In this document: one piece after another, positions 11,363 to 22,407 of the stretch
Position numbering within the stretch: the first letter of the stretch is position 1
How the letters are laid out: every line of letters starts with the position of its first letter
Assembly: GCA_016081115.2 (NCBI GenBank)
Contig: CM071930.1
Span: 36,865,335 to 36,929,334 of the forward strand
Reading direction: 5' to 3'
Source of the DNA: Rehmannia glutinosa
Lineage: Eukaryota; Streptophyta; Magnoliopsida; Lamiales; Orobanchaceae
DNA: 64,000 nt
The notes under the pieces: generated by a model
What the model was told of the DNA's origin: nothing
Databases searched by the model: none
What the model saw: only the letters and a program-made list of their open reading frames with translations
Made by a program: the position numbers and the translations under genes

Positions 11363-11611
11363 GCTGTTGCATTTAATGCAGGGAATTTAATGCAGTTTCA
11401 AGCTTTTAATCTCAACCGTTGATCTTAATCAACCTTTTTGAATTTTGAGAACCGCCCCCTCACATACCTTATATACCCAAAATCAAATTTCTCTCTCCTC
11501 ACTTTACACTCATCTCTCTCAAAGCAAAGACAAAAGTTCTCTCTTCAACCAAGCAAAAACCCTAGTTCGTACGTCTTTCAAGTTTGAGTTTTTCAAGCTC
11601 CATTTTCTGAA

Positions 11612-12811
11612 ATGGCTCCAAGTTACGACTTTGTGAAGATGGCCGAGAAGATCCACTCCGTTTCTATGGTGTATTTTGATGGTCTGGTGAAGCAACGGGT
11701 TGACAAAGCCCTTGCTAAGAATATAGCTGATAAACTGGAGAAATCAGGCCTCAAGGGATTTCTCAATATGGAGTTTTCGCACACGTACCTTGAAGAGATA
11801 GCCATGTTCTACGTGAACGCCAAGGTTCACGATGGAGAAATCAGGTCTTCTCTCCACAACAAAGAGATAAAGATTACTGCTATGGATTTGGATACTCATT
11901 GCCACCTTCCTTTGAGTGGGCTGAAGGAGATTGTTGAAAAAGATATCAACTTGGCTGCGGCGTGGAAGGAGATCAACAAGCCAGAGTCAGCTACTAAGGC
12001 TATTTACACAGCCAAGAAGTCGCTCATTAAGGACGACTATCATAAGTTGATGGATATTGTGTCCAAGTGATGGACATGAAGTTTGGCAGCTTTAATCAGT
12101 TTAGGACGAAGCTGATGGTCATGGCTGCTATTATGGAGGAAAAGAAAGTGAACTGGGCGGAGTTCATTTTTAGCCGAATTTGCCAGAACGTAATGAACAA
12201 GGCCATTTCTGATGATGAGTTGTTCATTAGTTCGCTTGGATATGGCCTTGTGATTGGTCATTTGATGGAGGTGAAGGGCATTCCTCTCAGGAATAGGAAA
12301 CCCTTCCATGTCAATAAGAAGATGTTCAAGGCGAACCTCTCTGCTACACAGAGGCAAGCTCATGCCAGAAAGGCTGACATCAGCGAAGGTGAGTCAGCTG
12401 ACCTTGTCCCCGAGGACACTACTGCAACTGCAAAGGCTACCTCTCGAAAGTGTATGCAGAAGAAGAAGAAGAAGAAAGTTGCTGCAGCAAAGCCTGCCCC
12501 TACCCCTGCAGCCGTCAAAGACCAAGCACCTGCCCCAGCAACTGAGACTGAGAAGGATACCCCTGCACCTTCTCTAGTCATGAAGAAAAAGCGTTCAGTT
12601 GTGCCTTGCACGCCAGCTGCAGCCGAGAAAATAAAGATAGTGGAGCCAGCTGTCATCGAAGAAGCTGAAGAGGAAGAAATTCCTCTTGTCAAAACCAAAA
12701 GAAAGTGATTGATGAAGACGCCCGCCTTGGAAAAGCCAATTGAGTCTGGCACTCACGTTGAAAAAGAGACTGTTGATGTAGAGGAGCAACACAAGACAAA
12801 ACTTGCGGTGT
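11612..12811 (+). pseudogene. ORF3 N-terminal part, element A (putative plant transposon protein-like)
   Basis: The start at 11612 (MAPSYDFVKMAEKIHS) agrees with B (44293) and C (58644). Residues ~1-150 and ~150-260 form a globular domain (FYVNAKVHDGEIRSSLHNKEIKI; then, after a small deletion-frameshift at 12067, VMAAIMEEKKVNWAEFIFSRICQ and LGYGLVIGHLMEVKGI). This resembles the plant family called 'putative plant transposon protein'. A Lys/Ala/Pro/Glu-rich low-complexity stretch follows. A stop at 12706 and a break at ~12811 end it; the C-terminal ~1000 codons present in B are missing. Its biochemical function is unknown. Its position after RNase H matches the 'env-like' ORF of Sireviruses, but no membrane segment is seen. 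Confidence 0.75.
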
Positions 12812-13739
12812 AAATGTATCGATATTTCCTCGCTTTGTATTCATATTGTGGTGAAATTTTGGAGAACGTTTGGCATGTGTTTGTGGCGTGCCCTTTCACT
12901 GTTAGTTGTTGGGAGAAAGCTGAGTTGCACAAACATATTCAGTCATCTTCAGAGGCAAGTGAAACTTTTACTGATTGGTTTTTTGGTATAATTACTAAAT
13001 TCCAAGATGAAGATGCAAGCCAAGTTTTCTTTTATTCTTTGGAGTATTTGGAAACAAAGAAACGAGGAACTCTGGAATCAGTCACACCTCTCTTCGAAAT
13101 CCACTATTTTTGGTTCTCGAACTTTGCTCTATGAGTGGATCCAAGCACGAATGGGAGATAACAACCATGAAGTACACAGGTCATTATATCATAATTGCAA
13201 ACACCTGGCATGAATCATCTAATCTCAATTTCGAATGCAATGTTGATGCGGTAATATTCCATAATGAACAAAAGGTTGGCTTCGGAATTATCATCCGAAA
13301 TGATGCAACTGAATTCATTGTTTGCCGTACAGTTTGCATACACGGAGTCCTTAATGTGAACGAGGCGGAGGCAATGGGGTTAAAAGAGGCTCTATCTTGG
13401 GTTAAGGCATTGCAAATCTCGCCGGTTTACTTCCAGATTGATGCTAAAATTGTGGCGCATTCAATTAACAGTGAGGTTGATGATTTTTCAGAATATGGTT
13501 CATTGATCAAGGACTGTAAACAGATTATTCATGGTCATGAACCCAGCTTTTATGTTGGTTTTGTTTGTCGAGAAGCAAACTGTGTAGCTCATACGCTTGC
13601 CGTATATCGTTACTTTACTCTAGTCCCTCTTCTTGGTACATTCCACCTGATTGCATTGTGGATTTGCTCATTGTTTGTCTTGTTCATCAATAAATTTTCT
13701 CTTTATTTTCAAAAAATGGGGGGTGATTTATTGGCATGA
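12812..13739 (+). pseudogene. LINE-derived zinc-binding region and RNase H fragment
   Basis: Sequence unrelated to element A begins at ~12812. Reading frames give YSYCGEILENVWHVFVACPF, like the zf-RVT region that follows RT in plant LINEs. After a frameshift near 13100 an RNase H-like domain appears (CNVDAVIFHNEQKVGFGIIIRND, NEAEAMGLKEALSWVKAL, FQIDAKIV, FVCREANCVAH). The order matches the C-terminus of L1-type plant LINEs. The 5' part is missing, as expected for a 5'-truncated insertion, but I found no clear poly(A) tail or target duplication. A decayed RNase H-domain host gene is a less likely alternative. Confidence 0.65.
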
Positions 13740-14546
13740 GATTCATGTTTGGTTCCGGAAGGGATTATAAAAATTTGAAAATGAAATGAAGGATATTATA
13801 CTGATTTATTAGATAACAGAGATCGGACAATCTCCAAGATGATTTTCTAGAGAGAGAGAGAGAGAGAGAGAATCCATAGATTTTCTATTTTTCTACCACA
13901 TATCTTATTTAGACACCAGGTTTCCAATTTCTAATCCATTCTTTTGTCAACTACATATTTCATTAATCCATGAAGTGAAACAATTGTGTCGAAATGTGGT
14001 TCTATGTTAATTTATGGCTTGTTATAAATTCCAAAATAAAAGACATTCCTTGCATCAACATATTATAGTTAGAAAGAGTCATAAAAGAATTATTATTTTG
14101 CTTTTTTTAGCACGATATATACAGTGTCTACTGATAGCCAAATCACTATGTAAAGTGTTTTCATCGGAGTAAAGCATCATATATATGATATATTTGCTTA
14201 ACAGAGTAACTTAATGAGTTCATTTAAAAGTTCGGCAAAAAGAGTTTGCACTTACCTTCAGCTTGATCAGAGATGATGTTATGATGTTATCGCAAGAAAG
14301 AAGGTTGAAGCTTAAGTATCTTTTCATCTTCACGTTTGGAAAGTCTTGGGTTCCTACAAGGGTCTAAGATGGAGTTGAGCAGAGATGATATTATATTATG
14401 CAAAAGCGGTTGGACTTGCATGCTTTATCATGCTTGATGACTTATCATCAGGGCCGGTTCTAATGTTAGTCGAACGAGTCGGTCGACTCGAACCCAAAAA
14501 ATATACAAAATTTAGGGGTCCACATTTTTGATATACCTTTTATAAA
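13740..14546. other. No gene seen; (AG)11 microsatellite at 13849-13870
   Basis: AT-rich sequence with no coding signal. It holds an (AG)11 run at 13849-13870. Near 14450-14520 the phrase GGGCCGGTTC followed by 'aaatttaggggtcc' looks like the end of a decayed DNA transposon, but I found no partner end. Confidence 0.5.
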
Positions 14547-14924
14547 CTAGTAAGGTGAACGGGCGTTGCACGTGGTCCAAATTATTTTAATAATTTAATT
14601 AAAAATACAAATTAATCAATTGTAATTATTATTGATCAAATTATTTTGAATTTATAATAAATATATACCGTTCATGTATTTTTATCTTAAAATAAAACCC
14701 GCAATATTAAAATTAATCTTTATATATTGTATGAATATATCTTAAACGATATTATATCAAACTAAATACAATGGGCATTAAATACTTAAAACATTATAAC
14801 AAAAAAAAAAGTCATTCTATGAACTCACTTTGAATATAAAAATTTGGCAATTATAAGTTTCTGAACTGTGTATGATTTAAAAATTTAAAGTTTTCCTTAC
14901 ACATAAAGATTCATATATATTTTT
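14547..14924 (-). mobile_element. Helitron-like 3' terminus (minus strand)
   Basis: Read on the minus strand the sequence ends ...GTTCACCTTACTAG followed by T, with the GC-rich string GCAACGCCC just before it. Plant Helitrons end in a short hairpin plus CTRR and insert before a T. The AT-rich body continues to 14924, where the solo LTR begins, and may resume after 19269. The 5' end was not identified. Confidence 0.4.
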
Positions 14925-15596
14925 TGTCACGCCACAAACGGGACGCAACGACGATCAACCACTTAAATAGAAATAAACCCAACAATCTAGACAAATGATA
15001 CAATATAACTCCAAGTGAAACAGAGTCTAAAGCAGCGGAAAATAAAATACAAGTACAAATTACAACTTAAGGTCTAACAAGTATCTAAATACAACCCATC
15101 AGAAATATCCGAATTAACTTACAGTCCAAACTAAAATAAAGTACACAACGTCCCAAGCTTAAGTGTCAAATGGTCCTACGCACTTAAGTACAGTCCAAAA
15201 TGAAAACGGAAAAAAAAGAGTCCAACAACAACAAAAGTAAAAGAAACAAGTCCAACAACATCAACAATAATAGAAAGCAAGTCCAACAGGCGAAGCACGG
15301 GAATTCAGTCCGTGGTAGGTCCGGCATCTTCAATGTACTCTTCATCTAGCCGTTAGAAAACATGAGGGGATGAGACAGAAATCTCAGTAGATGGAGAGAT
15401 CGTGTGCAAGTGTGGCTATATATATAGTTAATGCAAGAAAAACAGTTGTATGAAAAATGCGTGAGATATGATGCGTGATTTCACACAGTCCACAAGCGTC
15501 GTGATAAATATATTTAAGTAATATACTTATACAGTCTTGAAAATAGTTTATGATCATACAGGCACTATGTGATACAAGCAGGACAAGTAGGATTGT

Positions 15597-15760
15597 GTAC
15601 GGAACGTAATGCCAATCCATGCAAGACAAGTAGTGGTTGTGTACGGATTTGTAGCGCCAACCAATGCAATACAAGTAGGGGTTGCGTACGGATTTGTAGC
15701 GCCAACCAATGCAATACAAGTGGCGGTTGTGTATGGATTTGTAGCGCCAACCAAATGGGT
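15597..15760. repeat. 45-bp tandem repeat, ~3.7 copies, inside the solo LTR
   Basis: Repeat starts at about 15597 (diverged, 44 bp), 15641, 15686 and 15731 (partial). Each unit holds GGATTTGTAGCGCCAACC and AATGCAATACAAGT. There are no spacers between units and no flanking cas-like gene, so it is a minisatellite. Confidence 0.85.
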
Positions 15761-18280
15761 CCGATTAACTCCAGAATCATGTGGATCAGACAGCGATTCC
15801 TTCGTTCTTTCTTGTAACTCCCCAAGCAAGATGGTCCAAGACCTGTCACCTTATCGCTCCATAGGCAAAGACAAATCCACAGTAGAGCTAGCTAGGCCTG
15901 GATTGTCATAATCATGATTATACCTCAAGTACTACGATTCGCTTCCCTTGGACAAACTCCGTCCCTCAGTTGCGGGATTAGGACGATGGGGCCGGAGAGT
16001 GGAATAGCAGCCGAGCTGCCCGGTTCCATCCCCGACGTAACCATTCCGACTGTGAGCTTGACACACCAAGTTGACTCAGGCAGGAAAGTAAATACAAGTT
16101 CAGGTAGTCAACCAGACAGTCGAGTATTATTGATTCAGGGAAGTAGTTCAGGAAAAGTTTTCGAAATTGCGAGTGGTAATTATGGCGTTGGTGGAGTTAT
16201 TTGGATGAAGATGATTATCGAGAGGATATGAAATCTTCGATATCTTGAAGATTAGGTGGAACATAAGTCCCGTTATAGATTCGAAATCGCAAGACGAGGA
16301 AGTCGCCCCGCGATCGTGTATTAATCGGTCAAGACGATCCGATAAGTCAAGGGATTTTTGAGAAAATGAAATATTTTAATTAATTATTAAAGTTAGAGGG
16401 TCCAGGGTTGTTTTAAAAGAACAAAATAATTCGAGTTAGGTCCTTGTAAAAAAGAAAATTTACAATTAGCCCCGTTTTGTAAAAACCAATTCTTTTTGGG
16501 TTTTAAAAATTAATAAATAAATGTCCCGACCTTGAAAAATTATGAGGTCAGTTCCTGAATTCTCTAAATTGTTCAGAGATTCAGGTGTTTAATGTTTTGA
16601 GGTCGAGTTTTTATAAAATTCTCACATTAGCCCCAAATTTGTTAAAATTGCCATTTCGGGCTCTAAGTTTAAAATAATTGGAACTCACAAACCGGAAGGG
16701 CTTTTAATGTGATTACAGTTGAAAAATATCACTAAAGTCAGTGGGATATTGGTACAAAAATAGTTTTAAAAATAAATAAGTATAGGTCCCTTAACTTTTG
16801 AAAATCTCATTTTTGTCCCATTTTAAAATAATTGCCTTTAAGGCTTTTAGGAGTCCAATTGTTATAAAATTTGAACCTTGGGTCCAAAATATCATTAAGT
16901 TATAGTTAAATTAGTATTTACATGTACATGGACTGTATAAGTCCTGGAAATTGCATTTGGGTCCTCAAGTTTAATCTTTTACAATTTGGTCCCTCAATTT
17001 TTATAAAATTACTTTCCAAGCTCTAAACACTTGTATTTTTGGAATACACTTAAAATATGTTATTTCCAGTACCTTAAGAGTTAAAATTTCAAATTTTAAA
17101 AATAGGGTCTGGTACAGTTTCGAAAATTGCAATATAGCCCTTAAACTTCTAAAATTTTAAAATCTAGTTCTTGGGCTTTTAAGGGTTGATTTTATTTATC
17201 TTAAAACTCTTAAAACTTTATGAAAATGTCCAAACATCATTTTTGGACCTGAGTACAGTCCCAAAATTCGAAAATTGCAGAGGAGTCCCTTAAGTTTTAT
17301 TTTCTTGCAATTAAGTCCACCAACTTTCCATTTTTGCATTTTAAGTCCAAAAATTGAAGTTTAATCAATTATGCTCGACTTGTCCAGGTTATAAGTCATA
17401 CAAAACGTGGATTTCAAGGATCATACACATGCATGTCCATTTCATACAAGAATTCATCAAATACAACAATAAATTGTACATGCATGCACCTAAATTTCAA
17501 TAAATAGCATTTTTGAGCAACACTTGAGAATTTTCACATCTTGATACAAGAAATTAACATGCAATACATAATATATATATATATATATCTCAAGTCCTCA
17601 ATAACAAAATAATACATGTATTTAAGAAAAACACCTAGAAGTTGGAAACATTTTTCCACCCACCTTAAAATTGGATAGTTGTGAAATAAAAGTATAAATT
17701 TCACAACTTGATTGAAACTCACTTAGGACAGCCCCTAAGTCAAGAAATATCAAAAATTAAGAGTCCAAAAAATGAGTTAAAAATTACGGAGAAAAAGAAG
17801 AAGGTGAAGAAAATTGGAAATACTACACTTACCTTGTGTAATGGGACTAGTAGAAGCTTCAAAGTTGAAATTTTTGTTCACCCTCAAAAATCAATTAAGG
17901 TCAGCCCCTATTTCTCAAAAATGAAAAAGGGGAGTTAAAAATTTGAAGAAAATAGGAAGAAGGAGGTAAAAGGGCACTAGTGTCCAAATCTTACCTTATA
18001 GTCCAATTATCCAACAATTTCTCTTCAAGGTCCTTCTAAGATGACCACAATGCTTGCATGTCCTTATGTAGTCTTCTATGTGTACCTCCAAAAATCAAAA
18101 TTGAACTTAAGTTAAGAAGAGAAAGTGATGAGCTATAGGATATCAAGTTGGATTGAGAAACAAAATTTCTCACCTTTGTGAGAGAGGGGTGTTCGAATTT
18201 TTTGATGAAGAAGTAGGAAGAATTCTTGTGTTTTTGTTAAGTGTTTGAAGAAAGAGGAAGTGTTTGAAGATATGAAGAAG

Positions 18281-18446
18281 GTGTTCTTGAAGATATGAAG
18301 AATATTTGAAGATGTGAAGAATGTGTTCTTGAAGATATGAAGAATGTTTGAAGATATGAAGAATGTGTTCTTGAAGATATGAAGAATGTTTGAAGATATG
18401 AAGAATGTGTTCTTCAAGATATGAAGAATGTTTGAAGATGTGAAGG
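18281..18446. repeat. 42-bp tandem repeat, 4 copies, inside the solo LTR
   Basis: Units begin at 18281, 18323, 18365 and 18407 (GTGTTCTTGAAGATATGAAG...). Each is itself built from two related ~21-bp halves (TTTGAAGATATGAAGAATG). Minus-strand reading frames over it are repeat shadows. Confidence 0.85.
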
Positions 18447-19269
18447 AAATTGTAGAGAGATGGAGGAGAATGTTTAGAGAGAAGGAAGAGAAGTTGGCAA
18501 ATTAGAGTTGGGTGTTGATGAAATGAACAAAAATTTTGTTCACCAAGGCCAAAATGGTTGTCCACCTTGAGAAGGAGAGGAGGGAGGATTATTTTTTTTT
18601 TTCTCAAGCTTGCAAATTGTCTCTTGAATGGAGACAATTGGGGTAGTCAAAGCATGGGCAAGAATGGGGTGTTGGGGAAAAAGAGGGGAATGTTTGTAAG
18701 AATAGAATAAGTTGGGGAAAAATATAATTAAAAATTGAGGTATAAGATAATGTGTATAATGTTTTAATTAATGGTGTAATTATACACAAGATGAATAACA
18801 TTACCAGAGTTGGAAGATATTTCTACACCAAAATTTTCACTATTGCAGTCCACTATAGGGGTATTTAGGGTATTTCCATTTTTTTGTCCCAAAATTGATG
18901 ATAATAGATGAATAATATCAATCTCCAAATCAAATAGTGATTTCCTTGATCACTTATAAGTCTCATGATCACTTATTCTAAATCAAATTCTTAATTCTAT
19001 AAGGTATAAGTCTCTAAAATAAATAGTCTCTTAAAATTCTAAAGTGACTAATAAATACACAAATAGTAATAATGATCAATCAAGTGATCATTAATGTGAA
19101 ATAGAATTAATAAATGATTATGATCACAAGTAATAAATAAAAATAAAATTAAATGAAGAATATATTTATTATTAATATTTACCCGTCAAAGTGACGCGGT
19201 AAAATAGTCGATAAAATACATAGACGATAAAAGGATCAATTACACGTTCGGAAAAATCCCGGCTTCACA

Positions 19270-19772
19270 ATTTTTATATCATTGAATAGAAAATAATTTT
19301 TAAAGCTTGATCTTATTTTTTTTGTTTTAATTTAAATATGTACTGTAAGGTTTGTCAAGAAATTATTTACTGTAAAACATAACTGACAATTAGTTTTTTC
19401 TTAAAAGTTAAGTACTTATTCAAAAATAAAGTAAAACGATACATTTATCTTAAAATATTATCAAATTAAAATTATCAAAATCAATGACAATATTTTTAGT
19501 AGCGAAAATATTTTATTGGGTAATTGTTTTTTCGATCATAATTGTAATTATTTTAGGGTTGAAAATATTGAAAATTCTAAAATCAATCTTATAATTGTAC
19601 TATATCATCAATAAATTGATAGTAATTATTATTGCTTTTAAGCAATCCTGTAGATATATCAATTATTGGTTGAAACAACATGAAAACCAAACTTAACAAT
19701 TGATAATATCTAATTGTATTTTTTCATAGATGCTATCTACTAATGTTCTTAATCAAATTTTGATGGCATATA
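19270..19772. other. No gene seen; AT-rich flank
   Basis: Very AT-rich sequence between the solo LTR and the MITE. It could be body sequence of the Helitron whose end is at 14547. No ORF or structural RNA is recognised. It ends with the left copy of the MITE target duplication (TGGCATATA, 19764-19772). Confidence 0.5.
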
Positions 19773-20507
19773 GGGTTATTGATTTTTTAGTACTTGACCT
19801 ATAAGCACTTTGCTGGTTTGGTACCTGACATTTCCGAGTTACCAATTCATACTCATACTTCACATTTTTTAATAAATTGGTATCTATTCACTTTTAAAGA
19901 TGAAAATCCCCCCAAGGAACATAAGTGCACTCAAAAAAAAATTAGTATACTTATTTAAATTTAACATTAGCTAAAATTTTAATTAATTTAGAATAAAAAT
20001 AAAAATAAATTTCTAAAAATATCAATGAATTTTTAGAAAAATAAAATTTGTTACATTAAATTAGTAAATTAAATAAAATTTAATTAATCGAAAAAAAAAT
20101 TAGTTTAGTTAACTAAATTTAAAAATTAGAATAAAAATAAAATTAAGAGAGTAAATAAGAAAATTGTATAATTTTTTTATTAGTATATTAAGATTTAATT
20201 AGTTTTTTTAATCGAGTTTTAAAAAAATAATTAATTTATTTTATTTTTTACAATTGAGAATTTAATAATTAAATTTAAATGATAATAAGTTATTTCTTAA
20301 TTAAATTTATTTTTTAAATTTAATAATTCTAATTAAAACTTAACTTTTTAACAAAAAATAAAAAAATCTTGGCGGCATTTTCATCCTTAAAAGTGAATAG
20401 GTACCAATTTATAAAATAATGTGAAGTATGGGTACTAAATTTGTAACTCAGAAATGTACCAAACCAGCAAAGTGTCTATATGTCAGGTACTAAAAATTCA
20501 ATAACAG
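19773..20507. mobile_element. Mutator-like MITE (735 bp, 9-bp TSD)
   Basis: The two ends are long imperfect inverted repeats of ~130 bp. The left end reads GTTATTGATTTTTTAGTACTTGACC and onward to ACTTTGCTGGTTTGGTACC; the right end, reverse complemented, reads GTTATTGAATTTTTAGTACCTGACA and the same inner words. It is flanked by a perfect 9-bp duplication TGGCATATA (19764-19772 and 20508-20516). A 9-bp duplication with long inverted repeats is the hallmark of Mutator-like elements. The AT-rich middle has no ORF, so it is non-autonomous. Confidence 0.85.
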
Positions 20508-20516
20508 TGGCATATA

Positions 20517-20970
20517 TATGATTGATTACATAATTCAAAATAAATATATTTGATGATGTCTATCTATATGCAACATTTTTTTATTGATTGAAATAATATG
20601 ACAGTAATATACAATTGATTTTTATACCAATCAATTTATTCAACAATTTGAAACATCTTTTAATGAAACATATCATCAAATATCTGTTAATCGATTTGTA
20701 TCACTATAAATTGTTAACTCAATATTTGCTAATATATTATCGATCAATCATCCCGTCACAAATTGTTATACAATAAATTCTATATAATTATTTAACTGTT
20801 AGTATCTAATTATATTGTTAAAACTAATCAAATGGATGGAATAAAATATATTTTTAATCAATACTATAGATACTGACAAATAAATTGCCCAACTTATTTA
20901 CATGATTGAACTATCCTTGCACCAACACTTAATATGGTTGATTCTATAAACAATATATGACTTCATTGTA
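20517..20970. other. No gene seen; AT-rich, probably Helitron interior
   Basis: AT-rich sequence with no recognisable coding. It leads into helicase-like codons from about 20971, so it is probably decayed Helitron sequence. Confidence 0.45.
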
Positions 20971-21157
20971 AGACAGAAAATGTAAGATATATTTGAGCTC
21001 GGAAAGTACGCTCAAATGAGATTCAAATGTTGACCCATTGTAGGATGTGCATACGATGAATTAATGGAACACAATAAGGTATTCTAGAGTGTTGAATCAT
21101 GAGTTAAAGTTAAAAGTTGGAACTCCATTGATGTTGTTGAGGAACGTAGGTCATTCA
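20971..21157 (+). pseudogene. Helitron helicase C-terminal region, part 1 (split by element D)
   Basis: In pieces this translates as a plant Helitron RepHel (PIF1-like) helicase segment: a KIYLSSES-like string, then NTIRYSRVLNHELKLKVG and TPLMLLRNVGHS up to 21157. In-frame stops occur. Joining across D (one ATTCA copy) the reading continues as GLCN at 29037, matching the usual order LKLKVG...PxMLLRN...GLCNGT in Helitron helicases. The helicase would unwind DNA during rolling-circle transposition; this copy is dead. Confidence 0.75.
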
Positions 21158-21899
21158 TGTTTGATATATGTTTTTATCTTAATTTTGATGATTTTATTTT
21201 TACACCAAAACAATGTTTTTAATTGTTGTTCAAATACTCCTAAATGATTTAAAATGATTTTAATATTTTTCGGAGTATTTCTTCAAGTTTTACTTTAGAT
21301 AAAATTGGACAACACTTCTAATGATTTTATGTTTATAAATTTTCACTCAAAACAAAGTTTCTAAATGTTGTCTAAATACTCCCGATTGGTTTAAAATATT
21401 TTTTAACATATTTTCGGAGTATTTCTTGAGTTTCATTTTCGATTAAAATTGGACAACATTTTTGTCTCGAGGTCGACCGGTCGCCCTATAGGGCAACCCG
21501 TACCTGAAGATGATTTTGGAACAAAAAAATGAGACAGAAGTGAAAAACGGTCGGTCGCCGTCGGCCGCCAGTGGGTCGACCGGCACACGAACGTTCTTTC
21601 AAATGAGAACAATTCTTTCTCATCAAAACACTTAGGGGGACCGGTTGAGACAGGGGTCGACCGGTCGAAGCCTATGTCGACTGGTCGCCCTGTTGTAATT
21701 TTCAATGTGTTCTTCAAATCTTCTATTTCTGTGCGACCGGTCGCTCTGTGGTTTGACAACAAAAATATGACCGTTTGACAGCACATATATTTCCTTAAAA
21801 TGTGGGATTGATTTCTAACAGCTATATTCTTGATTTTAATTGTATTTTTCTATAGATTTTCAATCCCCAAGAGGAGCCTATGTTTGATCAATCATCTTC

Positions 21900-21907
21900 T
21901 ATAAATA
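21900..21907 (+). promoter_or_regulatory. TATA box of D 5' LTR
   Basis: TATAAATA followed by GAGGAAG. The identical context occurs in the other D-family LTRs at 28307-28314 and 63365-63372. It is the likely start of element transcription about 30 bp downstream. Confidence 0.75.
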
Positions 21908-22142
21908 GAGGAAGTTTTGGAGCAACCAATACACCAATTGAGATACAACACAACAAGATACACTTCAAGCAAATATTTGTTCTTCATTATTATTATTCTT
22001 GTTGGAATTTTGCCTAGCTTTTCACTTTCACATCCTTGAGGTCTAGGCTATTCTTGATTACACTTTGCACTCAAATTGTAATATTCATTATTGAGTTGTA
22101 ATCTTGATTTTTGGTTATCATTCACACACACGATATCCTTGT

Positions 22143-22364
22143 GAGTGTTCTTGTGGTAAGAGCACACTCGGATGATCTAGGTGATAGGTGCAAGAAGATT
22201 GTGGTGATCTTCTTATTGAGGTGTTGAAGAATTTGGTATTCTTCAAGGTTGAAGATTGTGGTAATCTTCACAAGGTGCCGTTGAAGGAAGATTGTGGTGA
22301 TCTTCAAAGGGAGATTGTGGTAATCTCCAAAGGTGTTGTTGAAGAAGAGTGTGGTGCTCTTCAA
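22143..22364 (+). ncRNA. Array of seven GTGGT-loop hairpins in the D LTR transcript
   Basis: Seven consecutive inverted repeats with stems of about 7-10 bp. Six have the loop GTGGT and one has TTGGT. Stems differ (GAGTGTTCTT/AAGAGCACACTC with a 2-nt bulge; AAGAAGATT/GATCTTCTT; TTGAAGAAT/ATTCTTCAA; TGAAGATT/AATCTTCA; GAAGATT/GATCTTC; GGAGATT/AATCTCC; GAAGAGT/GCTCTTC), yet pairing is kept, often through G-T. The array lies between TATA and AATAAA, so it would be in R, at both ends of the genomic RNA. Spacing is roughly 25-35 nt. It may act in packaging, translation or RNA stability; function is not known. The 'protein' repeats over it are shadows. Confidence 0.65.
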
Positions 22365-22401
22365 GGTGTTGTAAGTCGAATTTGTATTAATTTTGGTAAT
22401 T

Positions 22402-22407
22402 AATAAA
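22402..22407 (+). terminator. Poly(A) signal in D 5' LTR
   Basis: AATAAA, followed by a T-rich stretch (ATTCTTTTTCTTTTTG). It is present at the same place in the D-family LTRs at 28809-28814 and 63865-63870. Confidence 0.55.

Larger units (their letters stand above)
10565..11736 (+). repeat. Tandem duplication of the ORF3 upstream region, ~587 + ~585 bp (element A)
   Basis: Unit 1 (10565-11151) and unit 2 (11152-11736) align along their whole length, from 'tcag...gagttagctgac' to 'gctaagaa.ata.ctgataa'. Each contains the whole post-RNase H spacer and the first ~40 codons of ORF3. Elements B and C have a single copy. The units differ at many positions, so the duplication is not recent. Only the second unit leads into the remaining ORF3. 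Confidence 0.85.
14925..19269 (-). mobile_element. Solo LTR, 4.3 kb, probably Ty3/gypsy Tekay/Del-like
   Basis: The block starts TGTCACGCCACAAACGGG (14925) and ends GGCTTCACA (19269), giving TG...CA ends, with ATTTTT on both sides (14919-14924 and 19270-19275) as a target duplication. No primer site, polypurine tract or gag-pol is found, so it is a single LTR left by LTR-LTR recombination. The minus orientation (TGTGAAGCCGGG... to ...GCGTGACA) is suggested by resemblance to long LTRs of Tekay/Del chromoviruses, which carry 'commaless' repeated phrases of the type seen at 16400-17350. The family assignment is inference; the termini and flanking repeat are seen. Short frames inside look non-coding. 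Confidence 0.65.

Noticed and set aside
13110..13739. Host gene with an RNase H-like domain
   Set aside because: It is preceded by the LINE zinc-binding motif in the right order and broken by a frameshift, so a LINE remnant is simpler.
14450..14530. End of a DNA transposon (GGGCCGGTTC...)
   Set aside because: No matching inverted end or target duplication was found, so only the phrase resemblance remains.
15597..15760. CRISPR-like array
   Set aside because: The 45-bp units follow each other without unique spacers, in a plant LTR. It is a minisatellite.
18133..18637. Minus-strand repeat protein with FISSNILHIFK units
   Set aside because: It is the translation of the 42-bp minisatellite inside the solo LTR.
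22143..22364. tRNA or microRNA cluster
   Set aside because: Hairpins are only ~20-25 nt with 5-nt loops, too short for microRNA precursors, and no cloverleaf is formed.
22122..22403. Repeated-peptide ORFs over the LTR hairpins (plus-strand EDCGDL-type, minus-strand ITTIF-type)
   Set aside because: They are translations of the hairpin repeats. There is no start context or conservation as protein, and the array lies in LTR leader sequence.
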